Positions 56,148 through 64,000 of a stretch of DNA of 64,000 nucleotides are shown here, piece after piece. Below the pieces are notes generated by a model. That model saw nothing but the letters and a program-made list of their open reading frames with translations. It was not told the DNA's origin and did not search any database. This DNA comes from Bacteroidota bacterium. GTDB taxonomy: Bacteria > Bacteroidota > Bacteroidia > Chitinophagales > Chitinophagaceae. Where the stretch lies: assembly GCA_016712665.1 (NCBI GenBank), contig JADJQP010000001.1, forward strand, positions 1 through 64,000, given 5' to 3'. A program made the translations under genes and the position numbers. The number at the start of each line of letters is the position of its first letter. Position 1 is the stretch's first letter.

Positions 56148-56667
56148 AATCTAAAATCGCTTTTTTTAATACTCATATAGAGCATTCCTGTATATTCATT
56201 GTTACAGAAAACGCGTTCCGGTAAAATGGCGATATTTTGAAATCCAACAGACTCGAAAAGCTTTATGGCCGTATGATTATTCTGCAAGGTTGTTAAATAT
56301 ACCTGGTGCATATTCTGTTGCTCAAACATAAAACGAATAGCAGATATCATCGCATCTTTTGCCAATCCCTTCCCAGCAAACTGCTTTTCCCCCATTGTAA
56401 TTCCAATTTCAACATTTTTGTTGATATGATCAATATTCATTAATCCAATCATGCCGATTGACACATTGCTCTCTTTTTCTACAATAATTAATTTTTTCTT
56501 GTCCTTCTGGTTAATTTGAGAATCGAACCATTTTCTTTGTTCGATATCTGAAATCGGTAATCTTGGAGAAAAAATGCAGCCGTTTCTGCATCGAAATTCC
56601 ACTTCTTAATTAGGGCCCAATCAGATTCTTCAATAGAACGCAAATAAATATTTTTTCCTATGATCAT
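56144..56667 (-). CDS. GNAT acetyltransferase, one frameshift
   Basis: From ATG 56667 the frame reads YLRSIEESDWALIKKWNF. At a T6 run near 56576 one base is missing, after which the frame gives PRLPISDIEQRKWFDSQI, IGMIGLMNIDHINKNVEIGI, the acetyl-CoA loop KQFAGKGLAKDAM, and LTTLQNNHTAIKLFESVGFQ. Total about 173 residues. It resembles RimJ/RimL-type and sugar N-acetyltransferases. Between a PIG-L deacetylase and WbqC it may re-acylate an amino sugar. Confidence 0.85.
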
Positions 56668-56674
56668 AAAAAAA

Positions 56675-57301
56675 TTATTGTATAATTCTAATTAATTCAA
56701 ATGCTTCGGCATATTGTGTTGCAATCTGCGCACCGCGCACCCGGGCCAATCCAAAAATAAATTCATCATCTACATAACTTCTAAAATTTTGTGTTTTATA
56801 ACAACGCATTGCCTCCGCTTTTTTTTCAACATGTTCCTTCTGTAATATAAAAAATGAGGTCGTTTTAAACTCAACCGTATCCCAAGGCAAATCATAGCCA
56901 TATATTGTAAAGTGCTTAAAAGCTCTTATACCTTCGTTATAGATTGTATTATGATCCTGATGCAGGGCATTCGAACAAGGCATAAATATAATATCCGGCT
57001 TTAGCTGCGACCTTAGTGTTATCATATCCTCCAAAATTTCTTGCCGTACACTGCTAAATTTTCGTACACTATACTTTTTAATAATTAAATTCTCAGGTCG
57101 TATGCCCAAAACCTTTGTAGCCTCTTTTACTTCCATTTCCAAGGCATTTCTAGGAAACCCATCTGGAATAGACTCTTCACAAGTTGAAAAGGCTACATAA
57201 AAAATTTCATTCCCTTCATCAATTAATTTCGAAATGGTACCACCACATCCTAACTCACCGTCGTCGGTATGTGGTGCCAATATTAATATCTTTTTACTCA
57301 T
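56675..57301 (-). CDS. PIG-L/LmbE-family deacetylase
   Basis: The 208-residue zinc hydrolase has ILAPHTDDGELGCGGTISKL (the PHxDDxE metal motif) and the distal HQDHN histidines. Family members remove N-acetyl groups from GlcNAc-type sugars. It overlaps the upstream WecB gene by 8 bases and is 7 bases ahead of the GNAT gene, which suggests a deacetylate-then-acylate step on a sugar made here. Confidence 0.93.
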   Translation of the reverse strand: MSKKILILAPHTDDGELGCGGTISKLIDEGNEIFYVAFSTCEESIPDGFPRNALEMEVKEATKVLGIRPENLIIKKYSVRKFSSVRQEILEDMITLRSQLKPDIIFMPCSNALHQDHNTIYNEGIRAFKHFTIYGYDLPWDTVEFKTTSFFILQKEHVEKKAEAMRCYKTQNFRSYVDDEFIFGLARVRGAQIATQYAEAFELIRIIQ

Positions 57302-58379
57302 TAGGTTTCGATAAAAATTTTCTTAGATATTCAACAATTTGAGCTGCAGCAGTTCCATTCCCCACACAATTTGTATGAATTTCAGGTTTTGTAAAATGAT
57401 CAATAGCATACATAATTTTTTCAAAATTTGGCCCACAAAGTATATTCCAACCCTCGCTTACGGTTTCAATCCACTCTGTTTGTGTATCAATAATTATCCC
57501 AGGCACTTTATGAAAATACGTTTCCTTTATGACGCCCCCTGAATCTGTCAGGCACATATATGCATTTTTGATAAGACATTGTGTATCAAAAAAGCCAATT
57601 GGGTCTACACAAATAATATTCTTTGATGACAGCATATCTTGTAAACCAAACTTTTCAATTGATTTTTTTGTCCGTGGATGCATTGGAAAGATAACTTGCT
57701 TACCAACCTCGCAGAAAACGCGTAATATCCCTTCTAAGTTTTCTTTCTTGTCTGTATTTTCTGCCCGATGGCAAGTTGCATAAAAATATTCATTGGGTAC
57801 TAAATTATACCGAGTTAAAATAGAAGCACTTGCCTCTATTTTAGCTTGATTTTTTACTATTAAATCGATCCCTACATCCCCTGTATTATGTACATTTTCT
57901 GATTTTCCTTCCCGTACTAAATTGTTTACGCCCGTATCTGTTGGACTAAAAAATATATCACTAATCGCATCTGTCAGCAATTTGTTGACCTCCTCTGGTA
58001 CAAATTTATTGTTTTCGCGGAGTCCGGCCTCAACGTGAGCAACTAAAAAATTATTTTTTGCAGCACAAATGGCTGCAGCTGCTGTTGAATTGGTATCCCC
58101 GAATACTACCACTAAATCTGGCTTCTCTTGTAACAAAATATCCTCAAATTTCATTAAAATTTGGGCCATTTGATAACCGGGGTTTCCAGACCCTACTTCT
58201 AAATCATAATCCGGTTTAGGAATACCCAATTCGTCAAAAAAACTTTTTGACATATTGTAGTCATAATGTTGACCGGTATGAACGATGATCTCATTAAAAT
58301 ATTTTCTAATTTCCTTTGAAACGGATGCCAATTTAATAAATTGAGGTCTTGCACCTACTACCGAAATAATTTTTTTCAT
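57294..58379 (-). CDS. wecB: Non-hydrolysing UDP-GlcNAc 2-epimerase (WecB type)
   Basis: The 361-residue GT-B-fold epimerase has VVGARPQFIKLASVSKEI, IHTGQHYDYNMS, VFGDTNSTAAAA, VAHVEAGLRENN, GDVGIDLIVKN, TCHRAENTDK, FPMHPRTKKSI and LTDSGGVIKETY, covering all conserved active-site blocks. It makes UDP-ManNAc (or an acylated analogue). First gene of a tight minus-strand unit with PIG-L, GNAT, WbqC and a glycosyltransferase. A second WecB-like gene is at 60733-61775. Confidence 0.95.
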   Translation of the reverse strand: MKKIISVVGARPQFIKLASVSKEIRKYFNEIIVHTGQHYDYNMSKSFFDELGIPKPDYDLEVGSGNPGYQMAQILMKFEDILLQEKPDLVVVFGDTNSTAAAAICAAKNNFLVAHVEAGLRENNKFVPEEVNKLLTDAISDIFFSPTDTGVNNLVREGKSENVHNTGDVGIDLIVKNQAKIEASASILTRYNLVPNEYFYATCHRAENTDKKENLEGILRVFCEVGKQVIFPMHPRTKKSIEKFGLQDMLSSKNIICVDPIGFFDTQCLIKNAYMCLTDSGGVIKETYFHKVPGIIIDTQTEWIETVSEGWNILCGPNFEKIMYAIDHFTKPEIHTNCVGNGTAAAQIVEYLRKFLSKPNE

Positions 58380-58391
58380 ACAATTCTATTG

Positions 58392-58399
58392 CAAATATA
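58392..58399 (-). promoter_or_regulatory. -7 promoter box of the wecB-pigL-gnat-wbqC unit
   Basis: On the minus strand it reads TATATTTG (TAnnTTTG), 12 bases before the wecB ATG, implying an almost leaderless mRNA. Confidence 0.5.
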
Positions 58400-58808
58400 A
58401 TAACATTTTACCTGATTCACTCAATTTTCCAATGGAGTGAGAGTGCCGATGGTCAATTGCAAAAAAATAACGACTCTTTTATTCTCGAAAAATTAGTAAT
58501 GCTGGCACCGAACAGATTAACCTATGTAAATCAGTCAATAAACCGAGCTTTACCAATCTAAATTTATGTACGTTAATACATATGAAAGCACATCGTTGAA
58601 AACTGCTCAAAAATGAGACATTGCATATGAATCCAACGGTAGATACCTTAAAAGGACTATGGTATTATTTTTCATCAAAAATGGGTTCTCCTCCCAACTA
58701 GAACTTCTTTAATACTTTGCACAATCGTTATGTATTGGGTAACCAAACCGCTACCGATAACACCAAATTGAAAGGAAATTTACAAAAAAAATTTGGCACA
58801 AAAAATGC
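58400..58808. other. Gap with no recognised feature
   Basis: These 409 bases between wecB and the asparagine synthetase gene hold no supported frame, RNA or repeat. The short frame at 58717-58986 is the antisense shadow of the synthetase 3' end. Confidence 0.5.
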
Positions 58809-60677
58809 TTATGCGATATCACCTACCATAAAAAATTTCCAGCTATTATTCACGCTAAGGTTTGCATCTTCACCCATAACTTTATTCTTTAAAACTCCAT
58901 GGCTGAGAATTCCTTTTTGCACCAATTTGTTTTTATTGCCTTCTATTTTATTCACTACTGCCTCATTTTCCATCCAGGATTTTTGAGGAGGTTCATAACC
59001 AATTTTATCTTTTCTCCAACCAATTTCCTTAGGTAAAATATCAAAAGTTTCCCTCATAATCCATTTGGTCCATCCGTCTCGTATTTTGAAATGCGATGGC
59101 AGGGTATATAAAAATTCAACCAATTCATGACTTAGGAATGGCAAGCGCACCTCTCTGCTATGTGCCATACTATTACGGTCGGCATATCGCAACAATTCAT
59201 GCAGTCCCTTTACACAGGTGCTATTGTATAAAGAATGATTTAAACCGTCAAAATGATAATTAATATTATAGCTTTGTTTATAATACTCCTGGAAGAAGTC
59301 CTTATTAAATTCATTCTTTCTGGCCTGTGAAAAATATTGATAATATTTTCGAAGATTTCCCGCTGTTTTCGGAAAATGTTTTTTCACCACATTCTGTAGT
59401 CCACTATTTACGGATGGATTAATGAGGTTGTCTTTATGAAGCTCCGTGTAGGCAGCCTTCTCTGCCTTATACAATGCGGGATTTGTTTTTCGCAATTCGT
59501 TGTGAAATTGGATATAATAGGGATGATATCCGGCTAAAATTTCGTCGGCACCCTGGCCATCCAAAAGTACCGTGACATTTTCTCTCTTTGCCAATTGCAT
59601 CACACAGTATTGCACATATATACTAGCGCTTCCATAGGGTTCTTCCTGATGCCAACTAAGCTTTTCAATATCATCTATAAGGCCATTATCGGAAGGAGTA
59701 ACAAAGTGCGGATCCACATTCGTTTTAGCGATCACATAATCCATATACTTCCGCTCGTCCTTCTTAAAACCCGGGAATACAGCACTAAAGGTGTTTTGTT
59801 TCAGCCCATTGCCTTTTCTTAGCTCGTCGATAATACAAACAATTAAGGAAGAATCAAGACCGCCACTTAAACTGCTTCCCACCGGCACATCACTTCTCAA
59901 TCTTCTATCTACCGAGGTGTATAACAATTCGTGAAATTTCTCCTTTGCCTGCGCAACCGTGATCTGTTGATCTATGTTTTTCCAATTGATATCAAAATAC
60001 TTAACAATTTTTATTTCAAGGTTTGAAAGCGAAAAAGTTAGATAATGCGATTGAGGGAGTCTAGTACAGTTATTGTAGAAGGTTTCGCTAAGGTCTTCGG
60101 GGTTTTCGATATAGCCGTAACTTAGGTAATTAAACAACATTCTATTGTTTACTTCTTTCGGAATGCCACCTGCCCAAAGACATTTCATTTCGCTGCCAAA
60201 TAAGAAATGCTTGCCCTTTTCATAACTATAAAAAAATGGTTTTTCACCAAATCGATCTCTTGCGCAAAAAATCAGATTTTCCTTGCTGTCATATAAAACA
60301 AACGAAAACATGCCATCCAGCAATTGTAGACATTGTTCTTTATCTCTATCATATAAGGCCATCAGCACTTCCGTATCACTTTGTGTTTTAAACTGATAGC
60401 CCTGGGTTAACAAAGTGGCGCGAAGTTCAATATAATTGTAAATTTCGTTATTAAACACAATACTGTAACGGTCTAAATAATGCATGGGCTGATCGGCCTC
60501 ATGACTTAAATCAATAATTGAAAGACGTCGATGCCCCAAACCGACCAGTCCGTTTTCAGAGATCCATTGACCTTCGCCATCGGGACCTCTATGACTGATG
60601 ATATCGGTCATTTGTTTGAGTCGGTCCTTCGATATTTCAGTAGGGTTTTTTGAAACGATTCCCGCAATTCCACACAT
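58809..60677 (-). CDS. asnB: Asparagine synthase (glutamine-hydrolysing), AsnB type
   Basis: The 622-residue protein has an N-terminal class II glutaminase with Cys2 (MCGIAGI), SHRGPDGEG, HRRLSIIDLS and FNNEIYNYIELR. A C-terminal synthetase with PP-loop SSLSGGLDSSLIV and DGQGADEILAGY follows. In polysaccharide clusters such enzymes (like WbpS/LPS-type AsnB) often amidate sugar carboxylates, so housekeeping asparagine synthesis and glycan amidation are both possible. It lies between two WecB-type genes and follows the second by 55 bases. Confidence 0.93.
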   Translation of the reverse strand: MCGIAGIVSKNPTEISKDRLKQMTDIISHRGPDGEGQWISENGLVGLGHRRLSIIDLSHEADQPMHYLDRYSIVFNNEIYNYIELRATLLTQGYQFKTQSDTEVLMALYDRDKEQCLQLLDGMFSFVLYDSKENLIFCARDRFGEKPFFYSYEKGKHFLFGSEMKCLWAGGIPKEVNNRMLFNYLSYGYIENPEDLSETFYNNCTRLPQSHYLTFSLSNLEIKIVKYFDINWKNIDQQITVAQAKEKFHELLYTSVDRRLRSDVPVGSSLSGGLDSSLIVCIIDELRKGNGLKQNTFSAVFPGFKKDERKYMDYVIAKTNVDPHFVTPSDNGLIDDIEKLSWHQEEPYGSASIYVQYCVMQLAKRENVTVLLDGQGADEILAGYHPYYIQFHNELRKTNPALYKAEKAAYTELHKDNLINPSVNSGLQNVVKKHFPKTAGNLRKYYQYFSQARKNEFNKDFFQEYYKQSYNINYHFDGLNHSLYNSTCVKGLHELLRYADRNSMAHSREVRLPFLSHELVEFLYTLPSHFKIRDGWTKWIMRETFDILPKEIGWRKDKIGYEPPQKSWMENEAVVNKIEGNKNKLVQKGILSHGVLKNKVMGEDANLSVNNSWKFFMVGDIA

Positions 60678-60700
60678 ATTGGTTTACAAAAATTAATGGG

Positions 60701-60708
60701 CAAATGTA
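60701..60708 (-). promoter_or_regulatory. -7 promoter box of asnB
   Basis: On the minus strand it reads TACATTTG (TAnnTTTG), 23 bases before the ATG at 60677. Confidence 0.5.
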
Positions 60709-60732
60709 ATACAATCGCCCAATTATTTGCAC

Positions 60733-61775
60733 CTAAATATATTTTAAAATCAAATCCGTAATTTCTTCTGCGGCATTCCCCTTTCCATACACCTCATCGA
60801 TATAGGCTCCGGTGCGCTGCGCCAAAACAACACGTATTTGTTTCAAATCTTCAAAAACGAGGGTATTCCATCCGCCATGTAGCGTTTCGGTCCACTCCGT
60901 TTCACTTCGTAAGGTGATGCATTTCTTTCGCAAAATATAGGCTTCCTTCTGTATGCCCCCACTGTCGGTAATAACACAATCACTATACTTCTGATAGGAG
61001 ATACTTTCTGCATAACTTTGAGGAGCAATAAATACAATATTCGAAAATCCAGCAGTAGAAATGCCATATTGTTCCATACGAGATACCGTACGGGGATGAA
61101 TTGAAAAAATTACTTTTTTGTCCAAGGCATTTAATTCAGTCAAGATAGCCGTCAAACGCTCCAAATCGTCGGTATTATATGGCCGATGAATGGTAACAAA
61201 ATAATAGGGATAGTCTACCAAAGGCATCGACTTCGGCTCTATAATTTTCACCATATCGCACATTACATCGCCACATCTAAAGATGCGGTCATGGGTGATT
61301 CCTTCTTTTCGAAGATTTTCGATCGCATTATCTGTGGGACAAAAAAGCATATGGGCAAATTCGTCAGCCACAATTCGATTGATTTCTTCGGGCATGTCTC
61401 GGTTAAAGCTTCGTAGTCCGGCCTCAATATGAATTTGGGGAATATGCATCTTAGCTGCTACCAAGGCTCCCGCCAAGGTTGAATTGGTATCCCCATAAAC
61501 TAGCAATGCATCCGGTTTTTCTGCCATACACACCTTTTCAATTTCGGTCAACATGATACCGGTTTGTTCGCCTTGCGGTTTACTACCACCCATGTCAAAC
61601 AAAAATCTGGTTTTGGCATTTTAAGTTCCTCAAAAAACACCTGACTCATATTGCTATCGTAATGTTGCCCAGTGTGAATGGTTTTGGCGTCAAAATGCTG
61701 TTGCAATTGCATCTGCATTGGTGCGTGCTTAATAAATTGCGGTCTGGCTCCAACGATAGAAATTATTTTCTTCAT
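60733..61775 (-). CDS. Second WecB-type UDP-GlcNAc 2-epimerase, one frameshift
   Basis: From ATG 61775 the frame reads ISIVGARPQFIKHAPMQMQL and IHTGQHYDSNMSQVFFEEL. A base missing from a T5 run near 61606 shifts it, and it continues as DMGGSKPQGEQTGIM, LVYGDTNSTLAGAL, QIHIEAGLRSFNRDMPEE, GDVMCDM, TIHRPYNTDD, FSIHPRTVSRM and VITDSGGIQKEAY. Total about 347 residues. It differs from the other epimerase in having HRPYN where that one has HRAEN, so the product may differ (for example a FucNAc- or diacetyl-type sugar). Confidence 0.9.
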
Positions 61776-61891
61776 AGTAATCTAGATTATAATCCGATCC
61801 CATTACACTCGAATTCGACAAATAGGGGGCTGAATATCATTTTTCTTGCAAAGATATGTCCTTCATTCTTTTTTCTATCATAATTACATAT

Positions 61892-61899
61892 TACCTTTG
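61892..61899 (+). promoter_or_regulatory. -7 promoter box of the ATP synthase operon
   Basis: TACCTTTG matches TAnnTTTG 22 bases before the atpB ATG at 61922. It lies inside the frame that starts at 61856, which argues against that longer start. Confidence 0.6.
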
Positions 61900-61921
61900 C
61901 ACCCGAAATCAAAAAAGTATA

Positions 61922-63082
61922 ATGAGTTTTTCTTTCCAAAGTTCCTTAAAATCAGTGTTGACAGTATTTTTACTGATTTTTGGGATTTCTTTTTTTGCAG
62001 CGGCACAAGATACCCATGAGGGACATTCTGAAGCAACAGAGGCGGGTCATGAAGCAACTGAGAATAAAATAAATGTTAAGGAAATTATTTTTGGACATAT
62101 CCGCGATTCGCATGATTGGCACCTATTTTCAATAGGACATTTCCACGCCAGTTTACCATTACCAGTTATTTTGTACAATCCCAGTCATGGTTTGAGTGTG
62201 TTTATGTCATCAAAATTCGAGCATGGACACGCCGAATATAATGGATATAAGCAAATCAACGACCACGATATTGAAGCAGATGCGGCACTGCATGGTGGCA
62301 AATCAGATTTGGCAAAAGGAAAAATCATTTCGTTGGACGGTTCTAAATTCTACAATTTCAGCATCACCAAGAATGTATTATCGATGTTTATCTCTCTGGC
62401 CATTTTATGGTTTTTGCTAACCGGAATTGCCAAGAAATATAAACGCAACGGAAGCAATAAGGCTCCTTCAGGCTGGCAAAATGCATTGGAACCTGTAATT
62501 GGATTTATTGACGAAAATGTAGCCAAACCCTACTTAGGTCCCAAAGCTGCAAAGTATATGCCCTTGCTATTAACCTTTTTCTTTTTTATTTGGGTGAATA
62601 ATCTGTTGGGGCTGATTCCCGGAGGCGCTAACCTAACCGGTAATATTACGGTGACTCTGGTATTGACCCTGATATTCTTTGTGGTAATGTTGGTAAATTC
62701 CAGTAAATACTTTTGGGGACATATTTTCAATCCCCCTGGTATTCCTTTTGGTATCAAGCTAATATTGGTACCGATTGAAATTTTGAGTAATTTGATGATT
62801 AAACCGGCCGCTCTTGCCATTCGTTTGTTTGCCAACATTTTTGCAGGTCATACCATCATTTTGAGTTTGATTTGTATGATTTTCATTTTTGGGGCAATGA
62901 ACCGAGGTGTTGGGTTTGGATTTTCTATTGTGTCTGTTGGATTTTCGGTGTTTATGTTTTTTCTGGAGCTTTTAGTAGCTGCCATTCAGGCATTCATCTT
63001 TACCAATTTGGTAGCCGTATTCATCGGACAAGCAGTAGAAGAACATCATCATGAAGAACATGCAGTGGAAGCGCATCATTAA
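61922..63082 (+). CDS. atpB: ATP synthase F0 subunit a
   Basis: The 386-residue membrane subunit forms the proton half-channels beside the c-ring. It has a signal-like N-terminus ending FFAAAQ, a His-rich exported extension (HEGHSEATEAGHEATE), then the canonical helices with the essential Arg in ALAIRLFANIFAGH. It ends with a His/Glu tail (EEHHHEEHAVEAHH). The N-terminal extension of about 150 residues is a Bacteroidota feature. First gene of the operon, 26 bases before atpE. Confidence 0.96.
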   Translation: MSFSFQSSLKSVLTVFLLIFGISFFAAAQDTHEGHSEATEAGHEATENKINVKEIIFGHIRDSHDWHLFSIGHFHASLPLPVILYNPSHGLSVFMSSKFEHGHAEYNGYKQINDHDIEADAALHGGKSDLAKGKIISLDGSKFYNFSITKNVLSMFISLAILWFLLTGIAKKYKRNGSNKAPSGWQNALEPVIGFIDENVAKPYLGPKAAKYMPLLLTFFFFIWVNNLLGLIPGGANLTGNITVTLVLTLIFFVVMLVNSSKYFWGHIFNPPGIPFGIKLILVPIEILSNLMIKPAALAIRLFANIFAGHTIILSLICMIFIFGAMNRGVGFGFSIVSVGFSVFMFFLELLVAAIQAFIFTNLVAVFIGQAVEEHHHEEHAVEAHH

Positions 63083-63108
63083 TTTGTAATTTTTTAAAAC
63101 CAATATAT

Positions 63109-63354
63109 ATGTCAGTATTAAACACAATTCTTTTAGACGGTATCGCAAACGCAGGTGGTGCTATTGGTGCAGGTATTGCAGCTTTAGGCGCAGGTGTGGG
63201 AGTAGGTCAAATCGGTAAAGGAGCTGTAGAATCTATGGCTCGTCAACCTGAAATACTCGGAGATATTCGTTCTAGTATGATTCTTGCAGCGGCGTTGGTA
63301 GAGGGTGTTGCCCTTTTCGGCGTTATCGTAGGTCTATTAGCAATGTTCCTCTAA
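63109..63354 (+). CDS. atpE: ATP synthase F0 subunit c
   Basis: The 81-residue proteolipid has two membrane helices joined by the polar loop ARQPE. The ion-binding Glu65 lies in AALVEGVALFG on helix 2, and helix 1 is Gly/Ala rich (GAGIAALGAGVGVGQIG). The residue after Glu65 is Gly rather than Ser/Thr, which favours proton over sodium coupling even though Gln34 is present. A hairpin follows. Confidence 0.97.
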   Translation: MSVLNTILLDGIANAGGAIGAGIAALGAGVGVGQIGKGAVESMARQPEILGDIRSSMILAAALVEGVALFGVIVGLLAMFL

Positions 63355-63366
63355 GAGACAAAAATC

Positions 63367-63408
63367 AGTACTGCATTCAACGCAAAGGGCGGCGAATGCA
63401 GTACTTTT
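63367..63408 (+). terminator. Strong hairpin between atpE and atpF
   Basis: Perfect 12-bp arms AGTACTGCATTC and GAATGCAGTACT around a 15-base loop are followed by TTTT, 12 bases after the atpE stop. It may be a partial terminator or a 3' mRNA stabiliser. Confidence 0.7.
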
Positions 63409-63441
63409 ACATTAACTAAATCGTATAAAAATATCTAAATA

Positions 63442-63936
63442 ATGGATTTACTATTACCCGAATTTGGGCTGTTTTTCTGGACATTAATCGCCTTTGTGAT
63501 TGGATTTTTATTGTTGAAAAAATTTGCTTGGGGTCCTATTTTGGAAGCTTTGAATGAGCGCGAAAAAAATATTGCCGATAGCATCACTTCAGCCGAAAAA
63601 GTGAGAAACGAAATGGCAAGCATGAAAAGTGAACATGAAGTATTGTTAAATCAAGCACGTGAAGAACGAACCCTTATGCTAAAAGAGGCTAAGGAAACCA
63701 AGGAACGAATCATCAATGAAGCCAAAGATGCTGCAAAAGAAGAAGCCAACAAAATTATGGCGGAAACAAGACAACAAATTGAATTTCAAAAAAATGCTGC
63801 CATTATTGATGTAAAAAATCAAATCGGCACCTTGGTAATTGAAGTAGCTGAAAAAGTGTTGCGAAAAGAACTGTCGAATAAAGAAGAACAAAACAAATAT
63901 ATCAACACCTTAGCTCAAGAAATTAAACTGAATTAA
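63442..63936 (+). CDS. atpF: ATP synthase F0 subunit b
   Basis: The 164-residue peripheral-stalk subunit has one N-terminal membrane helix (FFWTLIAFVIGFLLLKKFAW) and then a long charged coiled coil (EREKNIADSITSAEKVRNEM ... LRKELSNKEEQNKYI). It links F0 to F1 through the delta subunit, whose gene starts one base after its stop codon. Confidence 0.96.
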   Translation: MDLLLPEFGLFFWTLIAFVIGFLLLKKFAWGPILEALNEREKNIADSITSAEKVRNEMASMKSEHEVLLNQAREERTLMLKEAKETKERIINEAKDAAKEEANKIMAETRQQIEFQKNAAIIDVKNQIGTLVIEVAEKVLRKELSNKEEQNKYINTLAQEIKLN

Positions 63937-63937
63937 A

Positions 63938-64000
63938 ATGCTAAACCCCAGACTAGCTGCCCGATACGCTAAATCTCTGATGGATATCGCCCTTGAGCAT
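63938..64000 (+). CDS. atpH: ATP synthase F1 subunit delta (partial, cut by right edge)
   Basis: The first 21 residues, NPRLAARYAKSLMDIALE after Met-Leu, match the conserved N-terminus of the delta subunit (ARRYAKALLDLA type). The start is 1 base after the atpF stop, as expected for atpB-E-F-H order. Confidence 0.88.
   Translation, partial: MLNPRLAARYAKSLMDIALEH

Overview
The window is low-GC, gene-dense bacterial DNA from a member of the Bacteroidota. The signs are several secreted proteins with C-terminal type IX secretion (T9SS) sorting domains, -7 promoter boxes of the form TAnnTTTG, the DUF1800/DUF1501 pair, a long SecA with a zinc-binding tail, and an ATP synthase gene order starting atpB-atpE-atpF-atpH. 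A family below phylum cannot be fixed from sequence alone; a Chitinophagales-like environmental genome is a reasonable guess.

Positions 1-9701 (minus strand) hold a partial denitrification operon converting nitrite to NO and NO to N2O. In transcription order it contains an NsrR-like Rrf2 repressor, an alginate-export-type porin, copper nitrite reductase NirK with a fused cytochrome c domain, a formylglycine-generating-enzyme-like protein, an SCO copper chaperone, a free cytochrome c, NorC, NorB, the iron-centre repair protein RIC, NorQ and NorD (cut by the left edge). Two near-identical palindromic sites, before the regulator and before the porin, look like its operators. NorB, RIC and NorQ are broken by about 14 frameshifts and one stop.

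Positions 10263-40000 are mostly housekeeping and secreted-protein genes: tRNA-Glu with its own promoter and terminator, GAPDH, phosphoglycerate kinase, an Mrp/ApbC ATPase, a cell-wall amidase, an enoyl-CoA hydratase, MutL, an S41 peptidase, a GlxA-type regulator overlapping an outer-membrane beta-barrel protein, SecA, and T9SS cargo proteins. Two non-coding oddities lie here: a short element with 12-bp terminal inverted repeats upstream of mutL, and a 4.5-copy array of 112-bp units made of mutually complementary hairpins beside secA.

Positions 40096-61775 form a large surface-polysaccharide locus. It has an initiating sugar transferase, nucleotide-sugar epimerases and dehydratases, two WecB-type 2-epimerases, glycosyltransferases, an O-antigen ligase/polymerase-like protein, a beta-helix protein, an asparagine synthetase, PIG-L deacetylase, GNAT and WbqC genes. 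It also has a tight four-gene cassette (CobD/HisC-like PLP enzyme, HAD phosphatase, ATP-grasp ligase, ParB-fold serine-kinase-like protein) that may make and attach an amino-acid-derived decoration. The right end (61922-64000) is the start of the F0F1 ATP synthase operon.

About 25 reading-frame breaks occur across the window, most at homopolymer runs. The simplest reading is residual sequencing/assembly indels, so most broken genes are annotated as single genes with a frameshift. The dense cluster in norQ-ric-norB could also be real decay.
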